Part shown: positions 51,162 to 59,395 of the stretch, one piece after another
How the letters are laid out: each line of letters opens with the position of its first letter
Numbering within the stretch: position 1 is the first letter of the stretch
Assembly: GCF_011806455.1 (NCBI RefSeq)
Contig: NZ_JAATOT010000006.1
Coordinates: forward strand, 124,001-188,000
Source of the DNA: Celeribacter sp. HF31
GTDB lineage: Bacteria; Pseudomonadota; Alphaproteobacteria; Rhodobacterales; Rhodobacteraceae
Length of the DNA: 64,000 nt
Reading direction: 5' to 3'
Translations under genes and position numbers: made by a program
Notes under the pieces: model-generated
Database searches by the model: none
What the model saw: only the letters and a program-made list of their open reading frames with translations
What the model was told of the DNA's origin: nothing

Positions 51162-51653
51162 ATGTATACCTATGACAAGGAAACCAAAACCGCGCGCAAT
51201 ACAGAGACCGGGTCGTCGATCACCTATCTGCGCACGGAGGGGATGCGCGCGGATGCGATTGACGACTACCGATATCGCAGTGCCACACAGGATTTCGAGT
51301 TTGGTATCCGTGTTGATCCAGGAGACCGTCAGGCAGCGGCAAAGTTCCCGATGCCGGATTGGAGCAAATCAACAAGCCAAGAGCGGAATGAAATACGCCG
51401 TCGGCAGTGGGATTGGCAGCGAGAGCAGAAGATTCACCACTCTGAAATTAGAGAGGTGTCTCGCAAGATGCCGCTCAAGGTGGATGTGGCCGAGGACTTG
51501 ATGCGATTGGTTTGGGTTCGCGTGCAGGTGGTATACCCTTGGAAGAAATCCAATGTGGGGTTTCTGAATGCGGTGCCCCCTTACAAGGAATTGCCCTATT
51601 TGAAATTGGATGAAGACCAGAATTTTAGTGTGAATATGAGTGGGACCTGGTGA
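51162..51653 (+). CDS. Hypothetical soluble protein
   Basis: 163 residues, not recognised. It has a Tyr/Thr-rich start (MYTYDKETKTARNTETGSSI), a charged middle helix (SQERNEIRRRQWDWQREQKI) and a Trp/Pro-rich end. It lies 30 bp after the H-type lectin gene in the same direction and shares the downstream terminator, so the two may act together. No signal peptide or membrane span. Confidence 0.55.
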   Translation: MYTYDKETKTARNTETGSSITYLRTEGMRADAIDDYRYRSATQDFEFGIRVDPGDRQAAAKFPMPDWSKSTSQERNEIRRRQWDWQREQKIHHSEIREVSRKMPLKVDVAEDLMRLVWVRVQVVYPWKKSNVGFLNAVPPYKELPYLKLDEDQNFSVNMSGTW

Positions 51654-51676
51654 ACCGGGTGTGACCCGTCAAAAAG

Positions 51677-51704
51677 AAAGGCGCAGGTTCTGCCCTGCGC
51701 CTTT
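51677..51704. terminator. Bidirectional terminator between hypothetical gene and prs
   Basis: Perfect 11-bp stem AAAGGCGCAGG/CCTGCGCCTTT with a 6-nt loop, between two convergent genes, 24 and 34 bp from their stops. Confidence 0.85.
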
Positions 51705-51737
51705 GTCATGTTCAATGTGTCCCGAAGCTGTCGCGGA

Positions 51738-52754
51738 TCACGGGTGATACACACCCTCATAGAGCGGCACGAGCGTCTTGTCTTCGAACAGGGATGACAC
51801 GGAGGTGCCGTTCCAGGTGTTGATGATCGCCTGCGCAAAGAGCGGCGCGGTCGGCACGATGCGGATGTTCTTGCAGGCGGCGACGGCCTCATTGGCCTCG
51901 ATCGAATCGGTGATCACCAGAGACGACAGCTTGGAATTGGTCACACGCTCCACGGCCGGGCCGGACAGCACGCCGTGGGAGATATAGGCGTGCACTTCGG
52001 CGGCGCCGTGATCCATCAACAGGTCCGCCGCTTTGCAGAGCGTGCCCGCAGTGTCCACAAGGTCATCGACGATGATACATTTCTTGCCTTCGACGGAGCC
52101 GATGACGGTCATTTCGGCCACTTCACCCGGCTTCTCGCGGCGTTTGTCGACAATGGACAGCGGCGCGTCGATGCGTTTTGCCAGCTCGCGGGCACGGGCC
52201 ACGCCGCCGACGTCCGGGGAGACGACCATGATGTCCTCAAGCCCGTCCTTGAAGTGATGTTTGATGTCGAGCGCGAAGACCGGCGAGGCGTAGAGGTTAT
52301 CGACCGGAATGTCGAAGAACCCCTGAATCTGCGTCGCATGCAGATCGAGGGTCAGAACGCGCTCGATACCCGCTTCGACCATCATATTGGCAACGAGTTT
52401 CGCGGTGATCGGCGTGCGGGCCTTGGTGCGGCGGTCCTGACGGGCGTAGCCGAAATAGGGGATCACGGCGGTGATGCGACCGGCCGACGAGCGGCGCAGC
52501 GCATCTGTGATGATCAACAATTCCATGAGGTTGTCGTTGGCCGGGTTGGACGTCGGCTGAACCACGAACATGTCTTCGCCCCGCACGTTCTCATAGACCT
52601 CGACGAAAATCTCGCCGTCGTTGAACCGCTCCACGCGCGCGTCGCACAGGTCGATCGACATGCCGCGGTGCATCGACAGGCGACGGGCAATGGAATTCGC
52701 CAGCGTGCGGTTGGCATTGCCGGAGATGAGTTTCGGTTCATGAGATGTGGGCAT
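51738..52754 (-). CDS. prs: Ribose-phosphate pyrophosphokinase
   Basis: 338 residues from the ATG at 52754 ([20 protein letters not shown]). Makes PRPP from ribose 5-phosphate and ATP for purine, pyrimidine, histidine and NAD synthesis. Motifs: [37 protein letters not shown] (flexible loop), [37 protein letters not shown] and the PRPP loop [14 protein letters not shown]. Complete and of normal length, with about 15 extra residues at the N-terminus relative to E. coli. Confidence 0.96.
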   Translation of the reverse strand: MPTSHEPKLISGNANRTLANSIARRLSMHRGMSIDLCDARVERFNDGEIFVEVYENVRGEDMFVVQPTSNPANDNLMELLIITDALRRSSAGRITAVIPYFGYARQDRRTKARTPITAKLVANMMVEAGIERVLTLDLHATQIQGFFDIPVDNLYASPVFALDIKHHFKDGLEDIMVVSPDVGGVARARELAKRIDAPLSIVDKRREKPGEVAEMTVIGSVEGKKCIIVDDLVDTAGTLCKAADLLMDHGAAEVHAYISHGVLSGPAVERVTNSKLSSLVITDSIEANEAVAACKNIRIVPTAPLFAQAIINTWNGTSVSSLFEDKTLVPLYEGVYHP

Positions 52755-52879
52755 GGCAGCTTTTCCCAGAGTGTTTGGCGAATGTGGCGCGGGGATCGTC
52801 ACGGAATCGTAACGTTGACACCGCTTACCACCCGGCTAGGTTTTTGGAAACATCCCGCACGTCCCGAGGAGGGGGCAAA

Positions 52880-53479
52880 ATGGCACATATCGATTATTAT
52901 TTCTCGCTTCTGTCCTCATTCACCTATCTGGCGGGAGATCGCTTTGCGGAGATCGCGGAAAAACATGGGGCGAGCGTGCGTTACAAACCCTTTGATATTC
53001 TCACCATGTTCGACCGCCTGGGCGCGCCACGCCCGGCTGAGCGTCCGCAAGGTCGGCAAGAGTACCGCATGCAGGAACTGAAACGGTTTGCCGCCAAGGC
53101 CGGTAAGCCGATGACCTTCCAACCCGCCCATTGGCCGACCAACGCCGCACCCGCGTCCTATGCGGTGATCGCGGCGCAAGAGGCCGGTGGCGGCGATCTC
53201 GACGGGCTGGTGCAGCGGCTTTTGAAAGCGGTCTGGGAAGAGGATCGTGACATCGCCGATGACGCGGTGATCACCGAGGCGCTCGCAGAGTCGGGGTTCG
53301 ATCCGATGCTGTCGATGACCGGCATGCTTAAGGGCGCCGAAATCTATGCGCAGAACCTCGAAGAGGGTCTGAAAGCCGGGATTTTCGGTGCGCCGTTCTA
53401 CATCGTGACGGACACAGATGAGCGGTTTTGGGGTCAGGATCGTCTGGACATGCTGGACGACTATCTCGGGACATTGTGA
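52880..53479 (+). CDS. DsbA-family protein (2-hydroxychromene-2-carboxylate isomerase type)
   Basis: 199 residues; GAGGAGGGGG precedes the ATG at 52880. The kappa-GST/HCCA-isomerase fold is shown by DYYFSLLSSFTYLAGDRF with Ser at the position of the catalytic Ser/Cys, KPMTFQPAHWPTNAAPASY, and AGIFGAPFYIV with the cis-Pro. HCCA isomerases act in naphthalene-type degradation, but in Rhodobacteraceae close homologues sit in housekeeping regions and their substrate is unknown; no PAH genes are next to it. Confidence 0.75.
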   Translation: MAHIDYYFSLLSSFTYLAGDRFAEIAEKHGASVRYKPFDILTMFDRLGAPRPAERPQGRQEYRMQELKRFAAKAGKPMTFQPAHWPTNAAPASYAVIAAQEAGGGDLDGLVQRLLKAVWEEDRDIADDAVITEALAESGFDPMLSMTGMLKGAEIYAQNLEEGLKAGIFGAPFYIVTDTDERFWGQDRLDMLDDYLGTL

Positions 53480-53538
53480 AGGCGAGAGAGTGAGCGTTTC
53501 AGGCCTTGGAACAGGGGCGGCTCTCTGCCCCTTTCTCT

Positions 53539-53567
53539 CGCGTTAACCTTAATCTGATTAACCTTAA
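53539..53567. repeat. 29-bp dispersed intergenic repeat, copy 2
   Basis: Exact reverse complement of the repeat at 32946-32974. The flanks differ, but again pair: CTCGCGTTAA on the left with TTAATGCGAG on the right, one mismatch. CTTTC and GAAAG lie further out. It sits between the convergent DsbA-family and ltaE genes. Confidence 0.75.
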
Positions 53568-53614
53568 TGCGAGGTGAAAGAGGGCGAAGAGGGGCGCCTT
53601 GGGTCTGGTGCGAT

Positions 53615-54649
53615 TCAGTCCGTAAATGCCGCCAATAGCGCGTCCACATCGGCCACGGTTGTCGACCAGCTCGCCACGAAACGTGCCAAGAGCGGCTCCT
53701 CGGGATCACCCGACAGAGCCGTGTTCGGCCCCCAGAGGTGATAGACCGCCCCTTTCGCTTTGGCTTTGACATGGAGCTTGCGGGGCAGGCGGGCGAAGAC
53801 CAGATTGCCCTCGACGGTATAGGCCAGCTCGCCCCCGATCTCGGCCAGACCTTGCGCCAGACGCGCGCCCATCGCATTGGCCTGTGTCGCGAGCTCCAGC
53901 CAGAGATCTCCCTCCAGCCAAGCCAAAATCTGCGCCGAAATATAACGCGCTTTCGAGAGGTTATGCCCGCCGCGCATGCGTTGGCTCTCGAACGCCTCTT
54001 GATAAGCGGGATCGAAGAGCACCGCGGCCTCGGCGCCCATCGCACCGGTTTTCGTGGCCCCCAGCGAAAGCGCCGACAGCTCACGCGTCATTTCCCAGGG
54101 CGTCGCGCCACTGGCGGCCATGGCGTTGGCAAATCGTGCCCCGTCGAGATGCAGTGGCAGGCGCGCGGCCTCGGCCAATGCGGCAATGTCGGTCGGGCGA
54201 TAAAGTTCACCAAACTCGGTGAGGTTGGTCAGCGAGACGGCGGCGGGCGGACTGGCGTGGATGTCTTCGCCGCTGTCTCTGATCACGGCCTCGCGCAGCT
54301 CAGCCGGTTCCAGTCGACTGCCAACACCTGTGAGCAATTTAAGCTTCGCCCCGCCCGAATAAAACGGCACGGAATTGCGCTCATCCACCTCGATATGCGC
54401 GGTCTTTTGGCAATAGATAATACCCCAAGGCGGCGTCATCGCGGCCAAAAGCGCGGCGTTCGTTCCGGTGCCAGACACCATCGGATAGACCAGCGCATCG
54501 GGCGCCTGAAACAGATCACGCAAACGTTCCGTCAACTCCGCCGTCCAACGATCCCCGGCATAGGGCGCGGCGTATCCGTCGTTGGCCCTGACCAAGGCCT
54601 CCATGATTTTCGGATGCACGCCGGAGGTGTTGTCAGATCCGAAAAACAT
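53615..54649 (-). CDS. ltaE: Low-specificity L-threonine aldolase
   Basis: 344 residues, PLP-dependent. Splits threonine/allo-threonine to glycine and acetaldehyde. PLP lysine is Lys200 in LSLGATKTGAMGAEA; MFFGSDNTSGVHPKIMEAL, YPMVSGTGTNAALLA and LPLHLDGARFANA are family-specific. Starts inside the last codon of the ycgN gene (ATGA), the third gene of ribF-ycgN-ltaE. Confidence 0.9.
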   Translation of the reverse strand: MFFGSDNTSGVHPKIMEALVRANDGYAAPYAGDRWTAELTERLRDLFQAPDALVYPMVSGTGTNAALLAAMTPPWGIIYCQKTAHIEVDERNSVPFYSGGAKLKLLTGVGSRLEPAELREAVIRDSGEDIHASPPAAVSLTNLTEFGELYRPTDIAALAEAARLPLHLDGARFANAMAASGATPWEMTRELSALSLGATKTGAMGAEAAVLFDPAYQEAFESQRMRGGHNLSKARYISAQILAWLEGDLWLELATQANAMGARLAQGLAEIGGELAYTVEGNLVFARLPRKLHVKAKAKGAVYHLWGPNTALSGDPEEPLLARFVASWSTTVADVDALLAAFTD

Positions 54650-55098
54650 CAGGTGGGTTCCTCGATGATATGATCTTCCCAATCGTCCTCATCGACCTCG
54701 AATTCCGGCACGGTCCTGCCCCGCACGGAGACGCCTGCGGTGTGCACGCTCTCTGGGTCGCCGGTCAAAAGCGGGTGCCAATCGGGCAGGGGGCGGCCTT
54801 TCCACAACAGCCGGTAAGCGCAGGTGGTGGGCATCCAATATGCGTGGCTGTCGATATTCTCCGGCGTCAGGCGGATGCATTCGGGGACGAGGTTTTTGCG
54901 AATCTCATATTGCCCGCATTGGCAGGACTGATCATCGAGCAACCGGCAGGCGACACGAGTCAGATAGACTTCGCCTGTGTCTGCATCCTCGATCTTATTG
55001 AGGCAACATTTGCCACAACCGTCACAGAGCGCTTCCCATTCCTCCTCCGACATTTTCGCCAGAGGCACGGTTTCCCAAAAGCGCTCCCGTTTGCTCAT
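54649..55098 (-). CDS. ycgN: YcgN/UPF0260-family cysteine-cluster protein
   Basis: 149 residues. EEEWEALCDGCGKCCLNKIE, CRLLDDQSCQCGQYEIR and VPECIRLTPENI hold the conserved cysteines of the YkgJ-type metal/Fe-S cluster family. Function unproven. Coupled by ATGA overlaps to ribF upstream and ltaE downstream. Confidence 0.88.
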   Translation of the reverse strand: MSKRERFWETVPLAKMSEEEWEALCDGCGKCCLNKIEDADTGEVYLTRVACRLLDDQSCQCGQYEIRKNLVPECIRLTPENIDSHAYWMPTTCAYRLLWKGRPLPDWHPLLTGDPESVHTAGVSVRGRTVPEFEVDEDDWEDHIIEEPT

Positions 55099-56021
55099 TC
55101 CAAGGCCTCAAGGATCGCGCGGGCCTGGGCGCAATCGAGATCCATTTGATCAATGAGCGGTTGAAGCCCGGTGAACACAAGTTCAGGACGCAGATATTCG
55201 ACGAAAGCGACCGAGAGGTGTTCGTCGTAAAGCGAGCCGGAAAAGTCGAAGATAAAGGTCTCGAGACAGGGCATATTGGCGCCGAAGGTCGGTTTGACGC
55301 CCAAAGAGGCCGCGCCCTGATAGGTGCCTGTGTGCGGCCCTGTCAGCACATCGACCAACACCGCATAGACACCGAATTTCGGCGCATGCAGCCCTTCGAT
55401 CGACATGTTCGCGGTCGGATATCCCAACTCGCGGCCACGTTTGTCGCCATGGCCGACTTTGCCCTCGATCCGGTGCCAATGCCCCAGCATCTCGGCGGCT
55501 TTTTCCGGCGCTCCTTCGGTCAGCGCGACACGGATCGCCGAGGACGAAGAAATCCCGCTGTCGGTTTCCAAAAGCTCGGCGACGGTGACGCCAAAGCCCA
55601 TCTCTTCGCCAAAACGTTGAAGATCGGCCACTTTGCCGGCGCGCTTGGCGCCAAAACAGAAATCGGCGCCAACGACCACATGTTTGAGACCCAGCCCCTC
55701 GACAATGATCTCACGGGCAAAGGCTTCGGGAGTCATGGCGGCCAAGTCTGCATTGAACGGAAGTTGGAACAATTGCTCGACGCCGAGTTTCGCCAGACGG
55801 CTGGCTTTTGAGTCAGCATTCATCAGCCGAAAGGGCGGGGCGCCCGGCGCAAAAAACTCGCGGGGATGCGGCTCGAATGTGACGATGCCCAACGGGCCAT
55901 GCGCACGGGCCAGATCAATCACATGGCGATGGCCACGGTGAACGCCGTCAAAATTGCCAATCGCGGCGGCACAGCCTTTGGCCTCTTCGGGAATGTCGGT
56001 CCAGTGCGTGTAAATCTGCAT
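55095..56021 (-). CDS. ribF: Bifunctional riboflavin kinase/FAD synthetase
   Basis: 308 residues. N-terminal FAD synthetase with AAIGNFDGVHRGHRHVIDLA (nucleotidyltransferase HxGH-like motif) and VVVGADFCFGAKRAGKVADL; the C-terminal flavokinase begins near GKVGHGDKRGRELGYPTANM with the PTAN motif, ending in VEYLRPELVFTGLQPLIDQM. Makes FMN and FAD. First gene of a three-gene unit. Confidence 0.95.
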   Translation of the reverse strand: MQIYTHWTDIPEEAKGCAAAIGNFDGVHRGHRHVIDLARAHGPLGIVTFEPHPREFFAPGAPPFRLMNADSKASRLAKLGVEQLFQLPFNADLAAMTPEAFAREIIVEGLGLKHVVVGADFCFGAKRAGKVADLQRFGEEMGFGVTVAELLETDSGISSSSAIRVALTEGAPEKAAEMLGHWHRIEGKVGHGDKRGRELGYPTANMSIEGLHAPKFGVYAVLVDVLTGPHTGTYQGAASLGVKPTFGANMPCLETFIFDFSGSLYDEHLSVAFVEYLRPELVFTGLQPLIDQMDLDCAQARAILEALE

Positions 56022-56053
56022 GGGGCTCCTCGCGAGAGGCGCCCCTCGCGTCG

Positions 56054-56497
56054 TCAGTCGAATTTACGGCTCGGCGCAAGCACCATGGCCTCGCCTTTCA
56101 GGACTACGGTATCGCCCACGGTGCAGCGACATTCAAGGGCAACACGGCGTTTTGCGTGGATGATGTCGGTCACTGTGACCTCGGCCAGAACCGTATCGCC
56201 GGGACGCACGGGCGCCAGAAACTTGAGCGTTTGGCCCATGTAAATCGTGCCATGCCCCGGAAGCTGCTCGCCGATGACGGCGGAAATCAGACCGGCGGTC
56301 AGCATGCCATGGGCAATGCGGCCTTCGAAAATCGTGTCATTGGCGTAGGCATCGTCGAAATGCACAGGGTTGCGGTCGGTGGACACCTCACCGAACAACT
56401 CAATGTCATGATCGGTGAGGGTCTTGCGCAAAGAGCGCGTCATGCCGATCTCGATGTCTTCGATGCAGATGGTTCCGCGGGGCTGATTGTCCAACAT
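56054..56497 (-). CDS. MaoC-like (R)-specific enoyl-CoA hydratase
   Basis: 147 residues from the ATG at 56497. Single hot-dog domain with the hydratase 2 motif: DRNPVHFDDAYANDTIFEGR then IAHGMLTAGLIS, in which Asp and His are the catalytic pair. Similar to PhaJ, which supplies (R)-3-hydroxyacyl-CoA to PHA synthesis, but no phaC lies nearby, so the role is open (acyl-CoA hydration, or similar). Confidence 0.85.
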   Translation of the reverse strand: MLDNQPRGTICIEDIEIGMTRSLRKTLTDHDIELFGEVSTDRNPVHFDDAYANDTIFEGRIAHGMLTAGLISAVIGEQLPGHGTIYMGQTLKFLAPVRPGDTVLAEVTVTDIIHAKRRVALECRCTVGDTVVLKGEAMVLAPSRKFD

Positions 56498-56633
56498 GCG
56501 CTCCGATTCCTTCTTGATATTGCAGTGCAGCATAGCTGAAGATTGAACGGGAAACAATATTGCGCGCAAGAAAATTTTTATGTTGGCGCAAATATTGGAA
56601 ATAAGTTTCGTGATGATGTCGTGCGGGTGTAAA

Positions 56634-56661
56634 AAAGGCGCCAGATCCCTCCCGCGCCTTT
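56634..56661 (-). terminator. Terminator of the HAD phosphatase gene
   Basis: Stem GCGCCTTT/AAAGGCGC with a 12-nt loop. On the minus strand it is followed by TTTTTT, 29 bp past the stop of the HAD gene. Confidence 0.85.
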
Positions 56662-56689
56662 GTTTTCATTGCAGCAAAATACTCACGTC

Positions 56690-57565
56690 TCAGCGCAAGA
56701 AAGAAATCGCCGCCGTCGGCGACAGGTTCTGTTCCGCCAGCCACATCTTGAGCCGCGCCGGGTCCGGGTTCACCGGATCGGGGCCGAATTCCTTCGCCGC
56801 CAACCCACCGGTGATGAACAAAACATCCAGCCCCTCGCCAATACCGCCCATCACGTCGGTGCCAATGCCATCGCCGATGCAGAGGATGCGGTTGTCGTCG
56901 ATGGGTGCCAGTTGGGCCAGACGGCGGCGGGCCAGATCGTAGATCGGCGGATGCGGCTTGCCGAAATAGAGGCTCACGCCGCCCATCTCGGTATAAAGCG
57001 CGGCTAAGGCCCCCGCGCACCATTCCCGCACTTCGCCCCGATCCACCACGATGTCGGGGTTGGCGCACAAAAGTTTCAGGCCCTTTTGTTTCGCGTAGAG
57101 GAACTGCGGGCGGTAAATCTCCGGGTCGGCCAGCGGGTCTTCGGGGCCGGAACACACAATGCCCTCGGCGTCTTCAAGCGGCACTTCGGTGATCTCGACG
57201 GCCTCATCCATGACGATATCCATCGGCTGCATGAAGTCGTCTTTGAACATATCGCCGATGTGATGCACCTTCTCGCCGACAACGCCCAGATACATCGCCA
57301 TGCGTGCGGAATCGCCGGAGGTGGCGATGGCGTCATAGGCGTCATCGGGCACGCCGAACTCCTTGATCTGCTGCGCGACCGAGCGCCACGGGCGCGGCGA
57401 ATTGGTCACGAGGACGACTTTGCCGCCGCCTGCACGGTAGGTCTGAAGCGCGGCACAGGCCTCGGGAAACGCCGTGACGCCATTGTGGACACAGCCCCAA
57501 AGGTCGACGAAAAGCGCATCGTAATCGGTCGAAATCTCGGACAGGGTTTGGATCAGGCGGGTCAT
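56690..57565 (-). CDS. HAD-superfamily subclass IIA hydrolase (TIGR01459-like)
   Basis: 291 residues. HAD motifs: ALFVDLWGCVHNGVTAFPEA (motif I, with Leu-Trp-Gly where many have Asp-Gly-Val), VVLVTNSPRPW (motif II), FGKPHPPIYDLARRRL (motif III Lys) and ILCIGDGIGTDVMGGIGEGL (motif IV). Phosphatase of NagD type, substrate unknown. The DLWG variation replaces the second Asp of the DxD motif with Trp, which is characteristic of this subgroup. Confidence 0.85.
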   Translation of the reverse strand: MTRLIQTLSEISTDYDALFVDLWGCVHNGVTAFPEACAALQTYRAGGGKVVLVTNSPRPWRSVAQQIKEFGVPDDAYDAIATSGDSARMAMYLGVVGEKVHHIGDMFKDDFMQPMDIVMDEAVEITEVPLEDAEGIVCSGPEDPLADPEIYRPQFLYAKQKGLKLLCANPDIVVDRGEVREWCAGALAALYTEMGGVSLYFGKPHPPIYDLARRRLAQLAPIDDNRILCIGDGIGTDVMGGIGEGLDVLFITGGLAAKEFGPDPVNPDPARLKMWLAEQNLSPTAAISFLR

Positions 57566-57692
57566 ATCGGCTCCTCATGCATCGCTGCCCTTTAGCTATC
57601 CTGTGAGGGTCTGAAAGGAAAGCGTCAGAATGCCCCCTTGCGGCTGGACTGCGGGCTGATATGACCGAAAGGAGCCATCGAAGGAGTGAAGC

Positions 57693-58124
57693 ATGAACCC
57701 GACCAAACGCCGTTTTCTCGTCTACGGAGGCGCTGCCGTTGTGGCGCTGGGGTTCGGTCTGTTGCGTGCCTCGCAAACCCGCGCTGTGGGCGGCGAGGGG
57801 ATCGAGCACAAGATCATGACGGTCGCCGAGATGCAGGCCGAGGGCGGTCTGATCGTCGACATTCGCACGCCCGAGGAATGGGCCGACACCGGGGTGATCG
57901 AGGGGGCGGAGCTTGTGACCTTTGAAGGGGCCGACAGTTTCCTGGCCGAAGTTGGCCCGAAGCTCTCCGAGGGGCAGGATCTCATCCTGATCTGTCGCTC
58001 GGGTAACCGCACGGCGCGCGCGGCGCAGGCCTTGGCGGGGAAGCTGCCGAACCGGATCGTCTCCATCGACGGCGGCATGAAGGCACAGATCGCCAGCGGC
58101 TATCGCCCGGTCGCGGTCAACTGA
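57693..58124 (+). CDS. Membrane-anchored or exported rhodanese-like sulfurtransferase
   Basis: 143 residues. MNPTKRRFLVYGGAAVVALG suggests an exported or Tat-like N-terminus. Rhodanese domain: LIVDIRTPEEWADTGVIEGA and LILICRSGNRTARAAQAL with catalytic Cys101 in the CRSGNRT loop. Likely handles sulfane sulfur in the periplasm. Ends directly against the stop of the convergent YeeE/YedE gene; the shared theme is sulfur. Confidence 0.85.
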   Translation: MNPTKRRFLVYGGAAVVALGFGLLRASQTRAVGGEGIEHKIMTVAEMQAEGGLIVDIRTPEEWADTGVIEGAELVTFEGADSFLAEVGPKLSEGQDLILICRSGNRTARAAQALAGKLPNRIVSIDGGMKAQIASGYRPVAVN

Positions 58125-59189
58125 TCAACAGGCTAGCGCCGGATCGGCCTCGCGGTCCACGACGAGCGTCGTGACAATCGCGCCGATCCACATGCAAAAC
58201 AGCGCAAGCCAGGCGGTCGCGGCAAAGACCGAGCTGCCGGTGACACCATTGCCGATGGCGCAGCCGCCCGCCAACATGGCGCCAAAGCCCATGAGCACCG
58301 CCCCGATCATGGATTTGCGCATGACGGGCACGGAATCAAAGCTCTGCCAACGGAACTCACCGGAGAGAAGCGAGGCGGCAAAGGCGCCCACGACCACGCC
58401 GGGGACGAGGCCCACGTCGAATTCCAACACCGCGTTGCGGTCGAGAAAGAACATGAGCGTGTTGGCCGAAGGGCCGGAGAAGGTGACGGAGGTCACCGGC
58501 ACCGGATCAAAAGCCACCTGCGCCAAGGACCATGTGAGCCCCCAGCCGACCGCGACGGCAAAGCCGACACCCGAGGCGAAAATCCAGGTTTTCGGGCCGA
58601 TCTGGTTCTTGACCGCGAGGACCAAGGCCAGAGCTGCAAAGCCAAGACCCAATGCGAGGCCGGTGCCCTCCGGGAGATGCAGAGCATTCAGAAGATTGAC
58701 GTTTTCACCGCCGGGCGTGATCGACAGGGACGCAAGTTTATCGCGGTAAGGCGCCAAGACGCCATGGAGACTCATCTGCGCGGTGACGGCAAAGATCAGG
58801 CCTGAGACGACGGAGCGCAGATTGCCGGTCGAAGCCAGAACCAAAAGCCGTCCGGAGCAGCCGCGCGACAGCACCATGCCTGCGCCAAACATCAACCCGC
58901 CGATCACCGCGCCCGACCATGATCCCGGCACCGCCATGACGCGCGCGTCGGCACCGCGAAACAGCCCGAGCATCTGCGCGCCCTGCACCCAGACGATGGC
59001 CGTGGAAAGCGTCAGGAACCAGACGGCAACTTTCGGACCGAGGCGCCCACGGGCAAACTCGACCGTCGCCGCGCGCAGACAGAATTGCGAGCGCTGGGCG
59101 GAGACGCCGAAAATCACCCCGGTGATCAGGCCGAAAATCGCCGCAGAGGGGCTTTCGCCGATCCCCTCGACGAGGGTCAAAATATCCAT
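58125..59189 (-). CDS. YeeE/YedE (TsuA-type) thiosulfate/sulfur transporter
   Basis: 354 residues from the ATG preceded by GGGAGGAG. About ten spans arranged as two similar halves. The conserved cysteines used for thiosulfate relay are seen in QRSQFCLRAA, VLSRGCSGRLL and MLAGGCAIGNGVTGSS. Imports thiosulfate or related sulfur compounds. The adjacent rhodanese would be a natural partner. Confidence 0.87.
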   Translation of the reverse strand: MDILTLVEGIGESPSAAIFGLITGVIFGVSAQRSQFCLRAATVEFARGRLGPKVAVWFLTLSTAIVWVQGAQMLGLFRGADARVMAVPGSWSGAVIGGLMFGAGMVLSRGCSGRLLVLASTGNLRSVVSGLIFAVTAQMSLHGVLAPYRDKLASLSITPGGENVNLLNALHLPEGTGLALGLGFAALALVLAVKNQIGPKTWIFASGVGFAVAVGWGLTWSLAQVAFDPVPVTSVTFSGPSANTLMFFLDRNAVLEFDVGLVPGVVVGAFAASLLSGEFRWQSFDSVPVMRKSMIGAVLMGFGAMLAGGCAIGNGVTGSSVFAATAWLALFCMWIGAIVTTLVVDREADPALAC

Positions 59190-59281
59190 GATCTGCTCCT
59201 CCCACAGGCAAATCTCGCGCAAATCCCAGCGCAAATTCCGGCTATTTTAGAGGAGGAGTATAACCGCGCCTTGATATGAGT

Positions 59282-59299
59282 CACATGGTTTTGCATGTG
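59282..59299. promoter_or_regulatory. Palindrome between yeeE-like and MFS genes
   Basis: CACATG-N6-CATGTG, in the AT-rich 206-bp gap between the divergent sulfur-transporter and MFS genes. Shape fits a dimeric regulator site; the regulator is not known. Confidence 0.4.
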
Positions 59300-59395
59300 T
59301 GAATGTTTTGGGCATATCTCTGCTCGGCTGTGTTGGAAGGGGGTGTGCGGGAATTTTGGCTATTCAAAATCGTTTTCTCGCCCTAAAGCAGATTT

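Noticed and set aside
52880-53479. Assignment as a naphthalene-pathway 2-hydroxychromene-2-carboxylate isomerase linked to the catechol genes
   Set aside because: It is more than 30 kb away, next to prs and ltaE, and no other naphthalene genes are present; only the fold-level name is kept.
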